Shown here: piece by piece, positions 1-6,788 of the stretch
Layout: each line of letters opens with the position of its first letter
Position numbering within the stretch: the stretch's first letter is position 1
Source of the DNA: Spirochaeta sp. UBA2779
Lineage (GTDB): Bacteria > Spirochaetota > Spirochaetia > DSM-2461
Direction: 5' to 3'
Length of the DNA stretch: 11,996 nucleotides
NCBI GenBank assembly: GCA_002352375.1
Contig: DEIH01000009.1
Location: 1-11,996 of the forward strand
Program-made: the position numbers and the translations under genes
Notes under the pieces: model-generated
Seen by the model: the letters and a program-made list of their open reading frames with translations, nothing else
The model's database searches: none
What the model was told of the DNA's origin: nothing

Positions 1-6
1 CCTCCC
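1..6 (-). promoter_or_regulatory. Shine-Dalgarno-like GGGAGG at left edge
   Basis: Read on the minus strand, GGGAGG follows six bases after the stop codon of the MalG-type permease. It is the kind of ribosome-binding site used elsewhere in this operon and suggests that another gene of the same operon begins just outside the window. The gene itself cannot be seen. Confidence 0.4.
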
Positions 7-12
7 GAAGAC

Positions 13-855
13 TTATCCCTTCAAACCAGAAAAGGAAAGTCCGCCAAAAAGGTATTTCTGCATCAGAAAAAATACAAGAACAGGAAACAGAACTGCCAGA
101 GAGGAAATAGCCATAACCGCACCCCAGTCCATCTGGAAAGGTGTAATCATATAATAGATGGTAAGACTTAAAGTGTATTTGCTCATTTTACTGAGGTAAA
201 TAAGGGGGTCGAGGAAATCATTCCAGCTTCGGACAAATTCATAAACCATGACAGTCAGGATCGGTGGTTTGAGCAGGGGCAGAAGTATTCTGAAAAAGAT
301 TCCCAACCTGCTGCTGCCGTCGATAATACCGGCTTCATCCAATTCGTAGGGAATTTGAATAATAAACTGCCGGAACACAAATATATAGAATGGAAATCCG
401 AACATCATGGGAACAATCAGGGGAAGAAAGGTGTTAGTCCATCCCAAACGGCTGAATTCCATAAATTGAGGGATAACTTTTACATCCCAGGGAATGAGAA
501 TGCTTGCAATAACGATAATGAAAAACACATTCCTTCCTGGAAAATCCATTCTGGCAAAGCCGTATGCGACAATCGCTGAAATAATGGTTGTCCCTGCAAT
601 ATTTATAGCAACAATCTTTATTGTATTTACAAAACCCGACATTGTATCAAAATTCCCAAAGCCCCTCCGAAAATTATCAAGACTGAATCTTTTAGGGAAT
701 AGGTCCGGTGGATATTTAAAAATGGCGATCGGACCGTTGATGGCTTTAATAAAAACCCAATATACGGGGAGAAGAAAAACGGCAACTGTTATAGTGAGCA
801 GCAGGAAGGTTGCAGTTTTGTAAACCTTGGTTGAGATATTTCTATTAATGAGCAT
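13..855 (-). CDS. Carbohydrate ABC transporter permease, MalG type
   Basis: This 280-residue inner-membrane protein is the second permease subunit of a CUT1-type sugar importer. The sequence shows an N-terminal hydrophobic helix (about residues 13-35) and further membrane segments around 79-100, 108-125, 143-163, 195-215 and 248-268. The binding-protein-dependent transport motif (EAA loop) lies at about 170-193, beginning YELDEAGIIDGSS and ending with LLPLL; in this family it docks on the ATPase. The ATG start overlaps the stop of the upstream permease by one base (TAATG), which points to translational coupling. Length and layout are normal for MalG-type proteins. The substrate cannot be read from the permease. 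The neighbouring GH28-like gene makes pectin-derived oligosaccharides a reasonable inference. No ATPase gene is in view, so it is either downstream outside the window or supplied by a shared MsmX-type protein encoded elsewhere. Confidence 0.93.
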   Translation of the reverse strand: MLINRNISTKVYKTATFLLLTITVAVFLLPVYWVFIKAINGPIAIFKYPPDLFPKRFSLDNFRRGFGNFDTMSGFVNTIKIVAINIAGTTIISAIVAYGFARMDFPGRNVFFIIVIASILIPWDVKVIPQFMEFSRLGWTNTFLPLIVPMMFGFPFYIFVFRQFIIQIPYELDEAGIIDGSSRLGIFFRILLPLLKPPILTVMVYEFVRSWNDFLDPLIYLSKMSKYTLSLTIYYMITPFQMDWGAVMAISSLAVLFPVLVFFLMQKYLFGGLSFSGLKG

Positions 856-1760
856 TATAGCATTTTCCCCTTCTCAGATTGATAGAACACCCATTTTTTC
901 GAAGATTTCATAATAACGAGAGTAAGAAAAAGAATAACAACAAACATGAACCAGGACAGAGCGGACGCATAACCCATTTTGAGGAATTTGAAGGCATTCT
1001 CATATTCCAGATAACTGTAAAGATACGTTGATTGTGCCGGTCCGCCAGAAGTTATAACGATGATAGGCGCCAGTACTTGAAACTGCTGTATGAGAATTAT
1101 AATCGTATTAATCAGAATGGTCGGAGTTATCATTGGCAATGTAATATGCCTGAACTGGCTAAACTTACCGGCACCATCAACTTCCGCCACCTCATAAAAT
1201 GTTTTAGGAACTCCCTGAATTGCAGCAATAAAAAGTATCATCGGTTGGCCGATAGCCCAGATGCCAGTCAGGACTATCGAATACAGGGCAATATCCGGAT
1301 TTTCGATCCAGGCAATGGGGCCCACACCGATAAAGGATAAGAGATAGTTAAACAGTCCAGTCTGGGTATTGAACATGTACCGCCAGATCAGTCCGCCAAC
1401 AGCTCCCGACATAACAGCTGGTAGATAAATCAGGGTTCTGGAAATCCGTGTACCCGATATTTTTCTGGTAAGAAGCATGGCTATCATCAGGGAGATAACA
1501 AGCTGCAGCGGTACTTCCAGAAAAACAAATTTGAGAGTTCTTCCCATAGCCGGCAGAGCGTATCCGGCAGGGTCGAAGATCTTGAAATAGTTATCAAGGC
1601 CGATGAATGTCAGGTTCTTGAAATAGTCCCAATTGCAGAAACTGACAATAAAAGAAAACAGCATGGGGCCTGAGTAAAAAAACAGGAAGCCCAGGAACCA
1701 GGGAAGTATAAACAGGTAACCGGAAATCCGCTCCTGCGACTTTATTGAGTATCGAGACAT
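855..1760 (-). CDS. Carbohydrate ABC transporter permease, MalF/UgpA type
   Basis: This 301-residue inner-membrane protein is the partner permease of a CUT1-type sugar importer. The N-terminus 'GYLFILPWFLGFLFF' is typical of the short UgpA/LacF-like permeases that lack MalF's large periplasmic loop. Membrane segments are visible at about 14-40, 76-98, 110-130, 158-182, 213-237 and 268-285. The EAA loop is at about 189-211 (YEVAEVDGAGKFSQF, then ITLP). The ATG is preceded by AAGGA with a 9-nt gap. The stop overlaps the next gene's start by one base. A 110-bp gap containing a long hairpin separates it from the upstream binding-protein gene, so it is probably made at a lower level than the binding protein. 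The family call is firm; the substrate is inferred only from neighbours. Confidence 0.93.
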   Translation of the reverse strand: MSRYSIKSQERISGYLFILPWFLGFLFFYSGPMLFSFIVSFCNWDYFKNLTFIGLDNYFKIFDPAGYALPAMGRTLKFVFLEVPLQLVISLMIAMLLTRKISGTRISRTLIYLPAVMSGAVGGLIWRYMFNTQTGLFNYLLSFIGVGPIAWIENPDIALYSIVLTGIWAIGQPMILFIAAIQGVPKTFYEVAEVDGAGKFSQFRHITLPMITPTILINTIIILIQQFQVLAPIIVITSGGPAQSTYLYSYLEYENAFKFLKMGYASALSWFMFVVILFLTLVIMKSSKKWVFYQSEKGKML

Positions 1761-1791
1761 AGAGGAATATCCTTAAGTTTTCATTTGGGAT

Positions 1792-1826
1792 ACCGATCCG
1801 GTTCCCTATTGGAGAATCGGACCGGT
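1792..1826 (-). promoter_or_regulatory. Intercistronic hairpin between binding-protein and permease genes
   Basis: On the minus strand ACCGGTCCGATT pairs with AACCGGATCGGT. The stem has ten Watson-Crick pairs, one G-U wobble and one mismatch, and it can extend inward (TTC/GAA and CC/GG around an AATA loop). No T-run follows on the transcribed strand, so it does not look like a full intrinsic terminator. A hairpin at this place in sugar ABC operons commonly protects the binding-protein transcript and lowers permease output. That role is inferred here. Confidence 0.55.
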
Positions 1827-1870
1827 AACACTTTTTTAAATCGCAAAAGACTCCAGATAAGAATCTGCAA

Positions 1871-3148
1871 CTACTTTGACTGGAGAATCACATCCATCTT
1901 TTGAGCAGCTTCATCCAAAGCAGTCTGAATATCCGCATCTTCCAGAAAGATACGCTCAAGTGCCAATTTAAACTCGTTGTCAGCTTCAAACCATTTCGGG
2001 CTGCGGAGAAATACCGGAGCCTTGGTGGCTTTATCACCAATTTCGGCAAAGACTTTCATGTATTCATCATCCATAAGTCCGAGTTCTTCAGCCATACCCT
2101 TGAAGACAGGAAGTCCCCAGTGTTGTTCCGCAAATACACGGCCTCCGGCAGGACCACCGATATATTTGATGAACTCCCAGACTTCATCCTTATGCTCTGC
2201 TTTTGCAAACATGGACCAGGTAGCTGAATGTATTACAGGAGAAATGGAGTCTCCTTTATGAGGTACAGGTGCCGGTACAATACCGAATCTCAAGCTGGTA
2301 TCCTCTGTGTAGGTAGAAACAGGCCAGAGACCGTTATCCATCATGCCAACAATACCGCTTTGAAACTCATTCTGACCCAAATTCTGATAAGCATCCATCG
2401 TTCCGGTGGAAATTGACATATCAAAGAGTTCTTTGTACCACTGAACAACTTCAACAACTGCTTGTGAATTGATATAGCCTGATGCTGTTTTTCCATCCGG
2501 GCTGCAGAGATCTCCGCCGTTAGACCAGATAAATTGCTGAAGAGCGTAGGTATGTCCCGGTATTGCCACATATCCATATCGGGCGTTGGCGCCTGTCTCA
2601 TTGTTGTTGATAGCTTTAGCAGTTTTAATAAAGTCATCAAAGGTCCATCCCTCTTCAGGATAAGGAACACCGGCTTCATCAAAAACATTCTTGTTATAGA
2701 ACATGGCCCGGGGACCAAAATCCTTGGGGAGGCCGTAAATACCGCTTTTGTATTCCGCCCACATCTTGGGAACTGGAAGGTACTGATCCATATCGTAATT
2801 ATCCCTGGCGATAAAGGGACTCAGATCCTGAACGATTCCCGCTTCAGCCCATTGTGAGGTGTTCCACATGAGGAGACCGTCGGGGGTGTCACCCGCAGCA
2901 TGAGCAGTGAGAACCTTGTCATCATAGCCCTGGGGAACACTCTGCATCTCGACTTTAATTCCGGGGTTCTGTTCTTCAAATGCTGCGATAATCGGTTTGG
3001 TGATTTCAATCCCGGGGCCGGAATCCCATGTGAGGTAAGTAACGGTAACAACATCCTCTCCGCCAGCGTCTTCACTGCTTCCTGCTGCCATCAGACCGAG
3101 TGCAGGAATAAGCATCATCAAAAAGATGATTGTGATGCCTTTTTTCAT
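1871..3148 (-). CDS. Extracellular sugar-binding protein of ABC importer
   Basis: This 425-residue solute-binding protein of the type-1 extracellular family captures sugar in the periplasm and delivers it to the two permeases encoded next. A Sec signal peptide is clear: MKK, then a hydrophobic core to about residue 20, and small residues AAG at the end. No cysteine follows, so there is no lipobox and the protein should be soluble rather than a lipoprotein. The mature part starts with the usual 'VTYLTWDSGPG...I..FEEQNPGIKVE' strand. Further on it carries family-typical segments such as 'PKDFGPRAMFYNKNVFDEAGV' (about 141-161) and 'W..FIKYIGGPAGGRVFAEQHWGLPV' near residue 335. The ATG has AGGGAG about 7 nt upstream. 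The gene leads the transporter operon, with a good -10 box and paired palindromes upstream. The ligand is unknown; pectin-derived oligosaccharide is inferred from the GH28-like neighbour. Confidence 0.93.
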   Translation of the reverse strand: MKKGITIIFLMMLIPALGLMAAGSSEDAGGEDVVTVTYLTWDSGPGIEITKPIIAAFEEQNPGIKVEMQSVPQGYDDKVLTAHAAGDTPDGLLMWNTSQWAEAGIVQDLSPFIARDNYDMDQYLPVPKMWAEYKSGIYGLPKDFGPRAMFYNKNVFDEAGVPYPEEGWTFDDFIKTAKAINNNETGANARYGYVAIPGHTYALQQFIWSNGGDLCSPDGKTASGYINSQAVVEVVQWYKELFDMSISTGTMDAYQNLGQNEFQSGIVGMMDNGLWPVSTYTEDTSLRFGIVPAPVPHKGDSISPVIHSATWSMFAKAEHKDEVWEFIKYIGGPAGGRVFAEQHWGLPVFKGMAEELGLMDDEYMKVFAEIGDKATKAPVFLRSPKWFEADNEFKLALERIFLEDADIQTALDEAAQKMDVILQSK

Positions 3149-3182
3149 TTGTAACTCCCTTTAACAAAATTAACCTTGAAAT

Positions 3183-3211
3183 ATTATAGTTTTCTTGGTT
3201 AATTCCAGATT
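3183..3211 (-). promoter_or_regulatory. Predicted promoter of the sugar ABC transporter operon
   Basis: A perfect TATAAT lies at 3188-3183 on the minus strand, about 35 bp before the binding-protein start codon. Seventeen bases further upstream the -35 position reads AATCTG, a poor match to TTGACA. A strong -10 with a weak -35 suits a promoter that needs an activator, and two palindromes lie just upstream. This is a prediction from motif reading only. Confidence 0.5.
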
Positions 3212-3235
3212 AAAGTCCTCTATACCCCTATACCA

Positions 3236-3249
3236 GTTACCAAAGTAAC
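3236..3249. promoter_or_regulatory. Candidate operator, proximal palindrome upstream of transporter operon
   Basis: GTTAC-CAAA-GTAAC is a perfect 5-bp inverted repeat with a 4-bp spacer. Its core resembles the distal site at 3254-3270 (TACTTTRGTA when read on the appropriate strand). The centre (3242.5) is 21 bp from the centre of the distal site, which is two helical turns, and about 54 bp upstream of the predicted -10 box. It is inferred to be a dimer binding site for the neighbouring NarL-type regulator. Confidence 0.45.
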
Positions 3250-3253
3250 CGAT

Positions 3254-3270
3254 TCAGGTACTTTAGTACT
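3254..3270. promoter_or_regulatory. Candidate operator, distal palindrome TCAGGTACTTTAGTACT
   Basis: This 17-bp stretch holds the near-perfect palindrome GTACTTTAGTAC. It matches 15 of 17 bases of 5505-5521 upstream of the GH28 gene on the same strand, and only the two central bases differ. Because arm sequence is conserved, not just pairing, protein recognition is a better explanation than a random hairpin. It lies in the gap between the response-regulator stop and the transporter operon. Confidence 0.5.
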
Positions 3271-3283
3271 CCAGCCTGTATTA

Positions 3284-3940
3284 TTAATGGAACTCAATCT
3301 TATCTATGTGGTATTTCATCGCCAGTCTCATCGCCTGAAACCGGTTTTTAACATTGAGTGTTGAATAAATGACACTCAAGTAGTTTTTTACCGTCTGAAT
3401 ACTCAGATGAAGCTTGTCAGCAATCTCCTCATTACTGTAACCCCTCATAACATGAATGAGAACTTCTCTATTCCGATATGAAAGCTGGTTGAACCAGTCC
3501 GGGACACTATTGCTGTTTTGGTTTCTATCATTCTGATTCCTGCTGTAGTTGAAAACCGAAGGTGACACGATCCGTGTTCCCGCTGAAGCCCCGAGGATGG
3601 AAGCTGCCAATTCCTCTGAAGTGATATCCTTAAGGAGAAATCCGACAGCACCGGCTTTCATGGCATCCTGTACATAATCATCATAACCGAAGGCCGTTAG
3701 GATAAGAATTTTCATATCCGGTTTGAGACGCAGAATATCAGAAGTAAGCACTATTCCGTCCTTTTCCGGCATATGAATATCCATCAGTATTATATCAAAC
3801 TCATCCTTCGAGAGCGCTTTGAATACTTCCTCATGATGGTTGGCTACTGTGACTGTGAAGTCGTACTCTTCATTATGTTCAAGTGACTGCTTAAGAGTAT
3901 CGGAAAAGAGCTTCTGGTCGTCTACGATAAGAACATTCAT
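3284..3940 (-). CDS. NarL/LuxR-family DNA-binding response regulator
   Basis: This 218-residue cytoplasmic transcription regulator forms a two-component system. The receiver domain spans about 1-120, with the acidic pair D7-D8, phosphoacceptor D54 in 'MDIHMP', T82 and K104, all the residues needed for phosphorylation. A short linker rich in Asn and Gln (about 131-146) leads to a LuxR-type helix-turn-helix at about 152-208, with 'LSYRNREVL', 'GYSNEEIADKLHLSIQTVKNY' and 'LNVKNRFQAM'. The ATG is the only possible start because an in-frame TGA sits directly before it. An AGGA lies only about 3 nt upstream, closer than ideal. The gene follows the GH28-like gene after 18 bp and is probably co-transcribed with it. 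The partner is very likely the HisKA_3-type kinase two genes upstream. Candidate binding sites flank this gene and the GH28 gene. Confidence 0.95.
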   Translation of the reverse strand: MNVLIVDDQKLFSDTLKQSLEHNEEYDFTVTVANHHEEVFKALSKDEFDIILMDIHMPEKDGIVLTSDILRLKPDMKILILTAFGYDDYVQDAMKAGAVGFLLKDITSEELAASILGASAGTRIVSPSVFNYSRNQNDRNQNSNSVPDWFNQLSYRNREVLIHVMRGYSNEEIADKLHLSIQTVKNYLSVIYSTLNVKNRFQAMRLAMKYHIDKIEFH

Positions 3941-3958
3941 CCTGCAATTCTAACATAG

Positions 3959-5425
3959 TCAATTCCACTTCAGTGAAATAGCACAGTTCTGCTGAAGAAT
4001 ATCTCCCTTGGAGATTTCCCGATCATCTGCCCGGTTGTCGCTGAGAAGAACCGTACGGCAGTCGGCAAATGCAAAGACAGGCCGGCCCTCAGGGCTTTGA
4101 TGTGAAATCTCCATATCCCGGATCCGCAAGTTATTCAGATGCCTGCCAAAGACTGCCGATGAGACGGGGATACCCCAGATCGTCTTGTCATCAGTCCAGT
4201 ATCCATACTCACTGATATTAATTTCGTGCATATCAGTCATATTTTCCATTGAGGAAGGATCCGTCTCTCCACCTCCGGGCAGGGTTAATCGAATATTCTG
4301 CAGTGAAATATGGTCTATTACTCCATCTTTATGACCCTGGAGAAAGATGGTGCTGTTCCTGTCTGGTCGAATCAGAAAATCCCGGATTTCATCTTGATTG
4401 TAACTCTTTCTGTCCCAGGGAAGGGTTGGCCCGGCATGAGATTCGATGATGAGATTTGAAAATTGAATATTTGTAATTTCCCCTGGCGGCATCATCTGCG
4501 GATCGGAATCCTGAGAGCCGATATCGGTCCATTGAGCGTTCATAATCAGGATAGGTGCTGTAACATTCTCCATCACAATTGAGGAAAAAATACAGTTCTT
4601 AACAACGGCTCCCTCAAACATACCAATCTTGATTCCTCCGCCACCACAATTTTTAAACACACAGTTGGACATAACAATACGTTCAAAATTACCTTTGGAC
4701 AGAGGACCGATACGAAAAGCGGCCCATCGGGAACTGATTACGCAGTTTGTAATACTCAGATCTGTCAGAGGTTTATCCCGATGACTTGTGGTGAGTGCTA
4801 TACCGTCATCTCCGCAGAACAGCGTACAGTCGGAGATGGTTATAGTCCTGGAGCTTTCGATATTAAAACCATCCTGTCTGTCATTCAGAACTGTTAATCC
4901 TCTCAATTTGACATCTGTACAGTATTTGATATGAACACACCAGGAATAAGCCCCTCTGAGAGTGAGATTTTCCATGGAGATATTGCTGCAGCTGTTTAAA
5001 CGGATCAACATGGGACGCTGGGTACTCTCATTGTTTAATGGATTGTCATGCTTGTTCTGGAAATCGTCTTCAAACTGACCATCGATAGTACCCCGGCCTG
5101 TAAAAGTAATACCTTTCTGTCCCTCGGCATAAATCAAACAGGGATCCAGAGGTTCAGGATAGTAAGGGCAGAGTCCCGTGTCGTTTCCATAGTCCTTCAG
5201 TTCCCGGGAGCCGATTATTGCAGCATTTTCTGCAACATGTATGCTTATGTGACTTTTCAGGTAAATAGTTCCGATTAGAAAACGACTACCGGCGGGAAAG
5301 AAAACCACCCCACCGCCATTATCACTACAGGTATTTATCGTATTCTGTACTGCCTGTGTATCCAGGACTTTACCATTCCCTGCAGCACCGAAATCCATGA
5401 CGTTGTAGACAATACTCTCACTCAT
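3959..5425 (-). CDS. GH28-like polygalacturonase-type beta-helix enzyme, cytoplasmic
   Basis: This protein of about 488 residues is a right-handed beta-helix of the glycoside hydrolase 28 / pectate-lyase superfamily, expected to cleave galacturonate-containing oligosaccharides. The N-terminus 'YNVMDFGAAGNGKVLDTQAVQNTI' is the usual helix cap. 'GRGTIDGQ' and repeated rungs ('ISMENLTLRGAYSW', 'ITISDCTLFCGDDGIAL') follow. Catalytic-type aspartates are present at D185 (QDGFNIE) and D206-D207 (CGDDG). The usual GHG histidine motif is replaced by 'SSRWAAFRIGP' near 232-242, and the RIK position reads 'GGIKIG'. This marks a divergent subfamily whose exact substrate is uncertain. There is no signal peptide, so it probably acts in the cytoplasm on imported oligomers, fitting the adjacent importer. 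A GTG at 5434 is also in frame, but it lies inside the GGAGG ribosome-binding site, so the ATG at 5425 is preferred. Confidence 0.88.
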   Translation of the reverse strand: MSESIVYNVMDFGAAGNGKVLDTQAVQNTINTCSDNGGGVVFFPAGSRFLIGTIYLKSHISIHVAENAAIIGSRELKDYGNDTGLCPYYPEPLDPCLIYAEGQKGITFTGRGTIDGQFEDDFQNKHDNPLNNESTQRPMLIRLNSCSNISMENLTLRGAYSWCVHIKYCTDVKLRGLTVLNDRQDGFNIESSRTITISDCTLFCGDDGIALTTSHRDKPLTDLSITNCVISSRWAAFRIGPLSKGNFERIVMSNCVFKNCGGGGIKIGMFEGAVVKNCIFSSIVMENVTAPILIMNAQWTDIGSQDSDPQMMPPGEITNIQFSNLIIESHAGPTLPWDRKSYNQDEIRDFLIRPDRNSTIFLQGHKDGVIDHISLQNIRLTLPGGGETDPSSMENMTDMHEINISEYGYWTDDKTIWGIPVSSAVFGRHLNNLRIRDMEISHQSPEGRPVFAFADCRTVLLSDNRADDREISKGDILQQNCAISLKWN

Positions 5426-5433
5426 TCTGAACA

Positions 5434-5438
5434 CCTCC
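5434..5438 (-). promoter_or_regulatory. Ribosome-binding site deciding the GH28 gene start
   Basis: GGAGG on the minus strand sits 8 nt before the ATG at 5425. The alternative GTG start at 5434 overlaps this motif and would have no ribosome-binding site of its own, which supports the shorter protein. Confidence 0.75.
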
Positions 5439-5460
5439 GAGGGATACAGCTGGAGACAAT

Positions 5461-5466
5461 TTTATA
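5461..5466 (-). promoter_or_regulatory. Possible -10 box of the GH28-response regulator unit
   Basis: TATAAA on the minus strand lies about 36 bp before the GH28 start codon. No good -35 is found at the right spacing; TTGTCA occurs but 21 bp away. The palindrome at 5501-5528 is centred roughly 60 bp upstream of the start point this box would give, a usual position for an activator. Weak prediction. Confidence 0.3.
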
Positions 5467-5500
5467 CCGTATTTCCAGAAGTAAAAGTGACAAAAATTCT

Positions 5501-5528
5501 GTAATCAGGTACTAAAGTACTTGATTAC
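5501..5528. promoter_or_regulatory. 28-bp palindrome: candidate operator and/or terminator of the kinase gene
   Basis: Left arm GTAATCAGGTAC and right arm GTACTTGATTAC flank a TAAA centre, with one mismatch among twelve arm positions. The core matches 15 of 17 bases of the element at 3254-3270. It overlaps the stop codon of the kinase gene. On the minus strand it is followed by AGAATTTTTG, so the transcript could also fold into a weak, AT-rich intrinsic terminator. The sequence match to the transporter promoter region favours an operator; both roles are possible. Confidence 0.5.
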
Positions 5529-6736
5529 ACATTCCTGATCGGGATTTTGACATGTACAGAAAACTCTCTTTCCCCGGTTTTATAATCAATCTGTCCCTTA
5601 ACTCTGGCCACACGCTCTTCCATGCTGCTTAATCCGATACCCTTCTTTATTGATTTTGCACCCTGTCCGTTATCCGTTATATTGATGAAAAGCACGTTAT
5701 TATCCATACGGAAATGAATGGATATCTGTGTAGCTTTACCATGCCGGAATGAGTTAATAAGAGATTCCCGGATAACATTGAAAACCGTATCGTTATACTC
5801 ATCTCCAAGATCCCATGGAAGGTTGGCCCAATTCACATCAACCTTCAGATGAGTGGACTTGGTGAACACGTCAATCAAGCGATTTAAATCCCGTAATCCT
5901 GTGGTGACTATCGGTTTGAAGGTATGCAGTTTGTAAAGAACAGCTCTGGTTTCGTCCAGGCCGTACCGGGCTTGAGATCTGACAACGGAAAACAAATCCT
6001 CCAATTCATCTGTATCGGGAGGATGTTTTACAGCCATATCCGTAATAGCCAGAATATTTGTGAAAGATTGACCGACAACATCGTGCAGCTCAGTAATAAT
6101 TCGTTTTCTTTCTTTCTCGGAAGTTTCCAATTCAACGGCCGTTGCATATTCCAGATAGCCCCGGTTGGCACCAACAAGTTCTTCAATAACCATTTTTCGA
6201 TGATCGGATTCACTTATTTCCAGCCGAAATTGATTTCGCAGGGAATTGATATACAGGCAGAATATACTGAAAACCACAGCCCAGGAACCGTATGCGAATA
6301 AAGCAGCACTCGACGGAACACCGACTTTGAAATAATAAACATTGAAATCCATCTGACTTACAAGGCTGGCAGAAACGGTAACGATCAGAGCTCCAAGAGC
6401 TGCTTTTATGGGCAGTGAAAATGAAATATCAAGAATCAGGGCCGTCAGAAGAACAAACTCCGCTGTAAGCTGTTCTCCAAAAGGAACCCCAATCAGAAGT
6501 ATTGTTATAACTCGAACCACCAGCAGCATTAGTATGAGGGAATTCCTTTTAACGGCAACCAATCCCAGGGATGAAAGAGATGACAGACTGAAAAGAATAT
6601 AAAAATCCCGCAGCCATGTATCAGGAACACTCAGGTTACCAATATCGTTCAGTCCGGAAACCAGAACGAGGTACGAGAGAATCAGACTGATCAGAACCCG
6701 GATAAGGGTTGTGGAATTTTCACTTTGAATCTTCAC
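5525..6736 (-). CDS. Sensor histidine kinase, NarL/DesK type with multi-pass membrane sensor
   Basis: This 403-residue membrane kinase autophosphorylates on histidine and should pass phosphate to the NarL-type regulator encoded two genes downstream. The N-terminal part (about 11-163) has six hydrophobic segments with short loops and no periplasmic sensor domain, suggesting that it senses within the membrane or through a partner. A coiled-coil-like stretch (about 165-213) leads to the HisKA_3 dimerisation helix, where 'ITELHDVVGQSFTNILA' places the phosphorylated histidine at H218. The ATPase domain follows, with the N-box 'NVIRESLINSFRHG' (320-333), 'ITDNGQGA' (353-360) and 'GIGLSSMEERV' (366-376). 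The start is a GTG. An in-frame TAG five codons upstream excludes a longer protein, and no clear Shine-Dalgarno is present. It follows the methionine gamma-lyase gene after 52 bp, with no convincing terminator between. The signal sensed is unknown; a pectin-derived cue is inferred from neighbours. Confidence 0.93.
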   Translation of the reverse strand: MKIQSENSTTLIRVLISLILSYLVLVSGLNDIGNLSVPDTWLRDFYILFSLSSLSSLGLVAVKRNSLILMLLVVRVITILLIGVPFGEQLTAEFVLLTALILDISFSLPIKAALGALIVTVSASLVSQMDFNVYYFKVGVPSSAALFAYGSWAVVFSIFCLYINSLRNQFRLEISESDHRKMVIEELVGANRGYLEYATAVELETSEKERKRIITELHDVVGQSFTNILAITDMAVKHPPDTDELEDLFSVVRSQARYGLDETRAVLYKLHTFKPIVTTGLRDLNRLIDVFTKSTHLKVDVNWANLPWDLGDEYNDTVFNVIRESLINSFRHGKATQISIHFRMDNNVLFINITDNGQGAKSIKKGIGLSSMEERVARVKGQIDYKTGEREFSVHVKIPIRNV

Positions 6737-6747
6737 TTCGGTGAAAG
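6731..6747 (-). promoter_or_regulatory. Hairpin covering the GTG start of the histidine kinase gene
   Basis: In the transcript CTTTCAC pairs with GTGAAG around a CGAA loop, with one bulged U. The second arm is the start codon and next codon of the kinase gene. Combined with the lack of a Shine-Dalgarno, this would keep translation low. The stem is short, so confidence is limited. Confidence 0.35.
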
Positions 6748-6788
6748 TCTAAAGCTTTAAGGCCGCCGTTGCCCAGTGCATGATATCT

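Noticed and set aside
355..823. Plus-strand open frames of 74 and 109 codons within the permease gene, and similar frames elsewhere.
   Set aside because: They run antisense to clear protein-coding genes, lack ribosome-binding sites and recognisable domains, and are explained as by-products of the real reading frames.
3220..3234. Two CTATACC copies with 8-bp period between the palindromes and the transporter promoter.
   Set aside because: Seven bases with no further copies, and no similar pair at the GH28 promoter. It could be chance.
5426..5434. GTG at 5434 as the start of the GH28 gene.
   Set aside because: The GTG lies inside the GGAGG ribosome-binding site that serves the ATG at 5425.
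6737..6788. Possible terminator between the methionine gamma-lyase and kinase genes.
   Set aside because: Only the short AAAGCTTT palindrome and the hairpin at the kinase start are present, without a GC-rich stem followed by a T-run.
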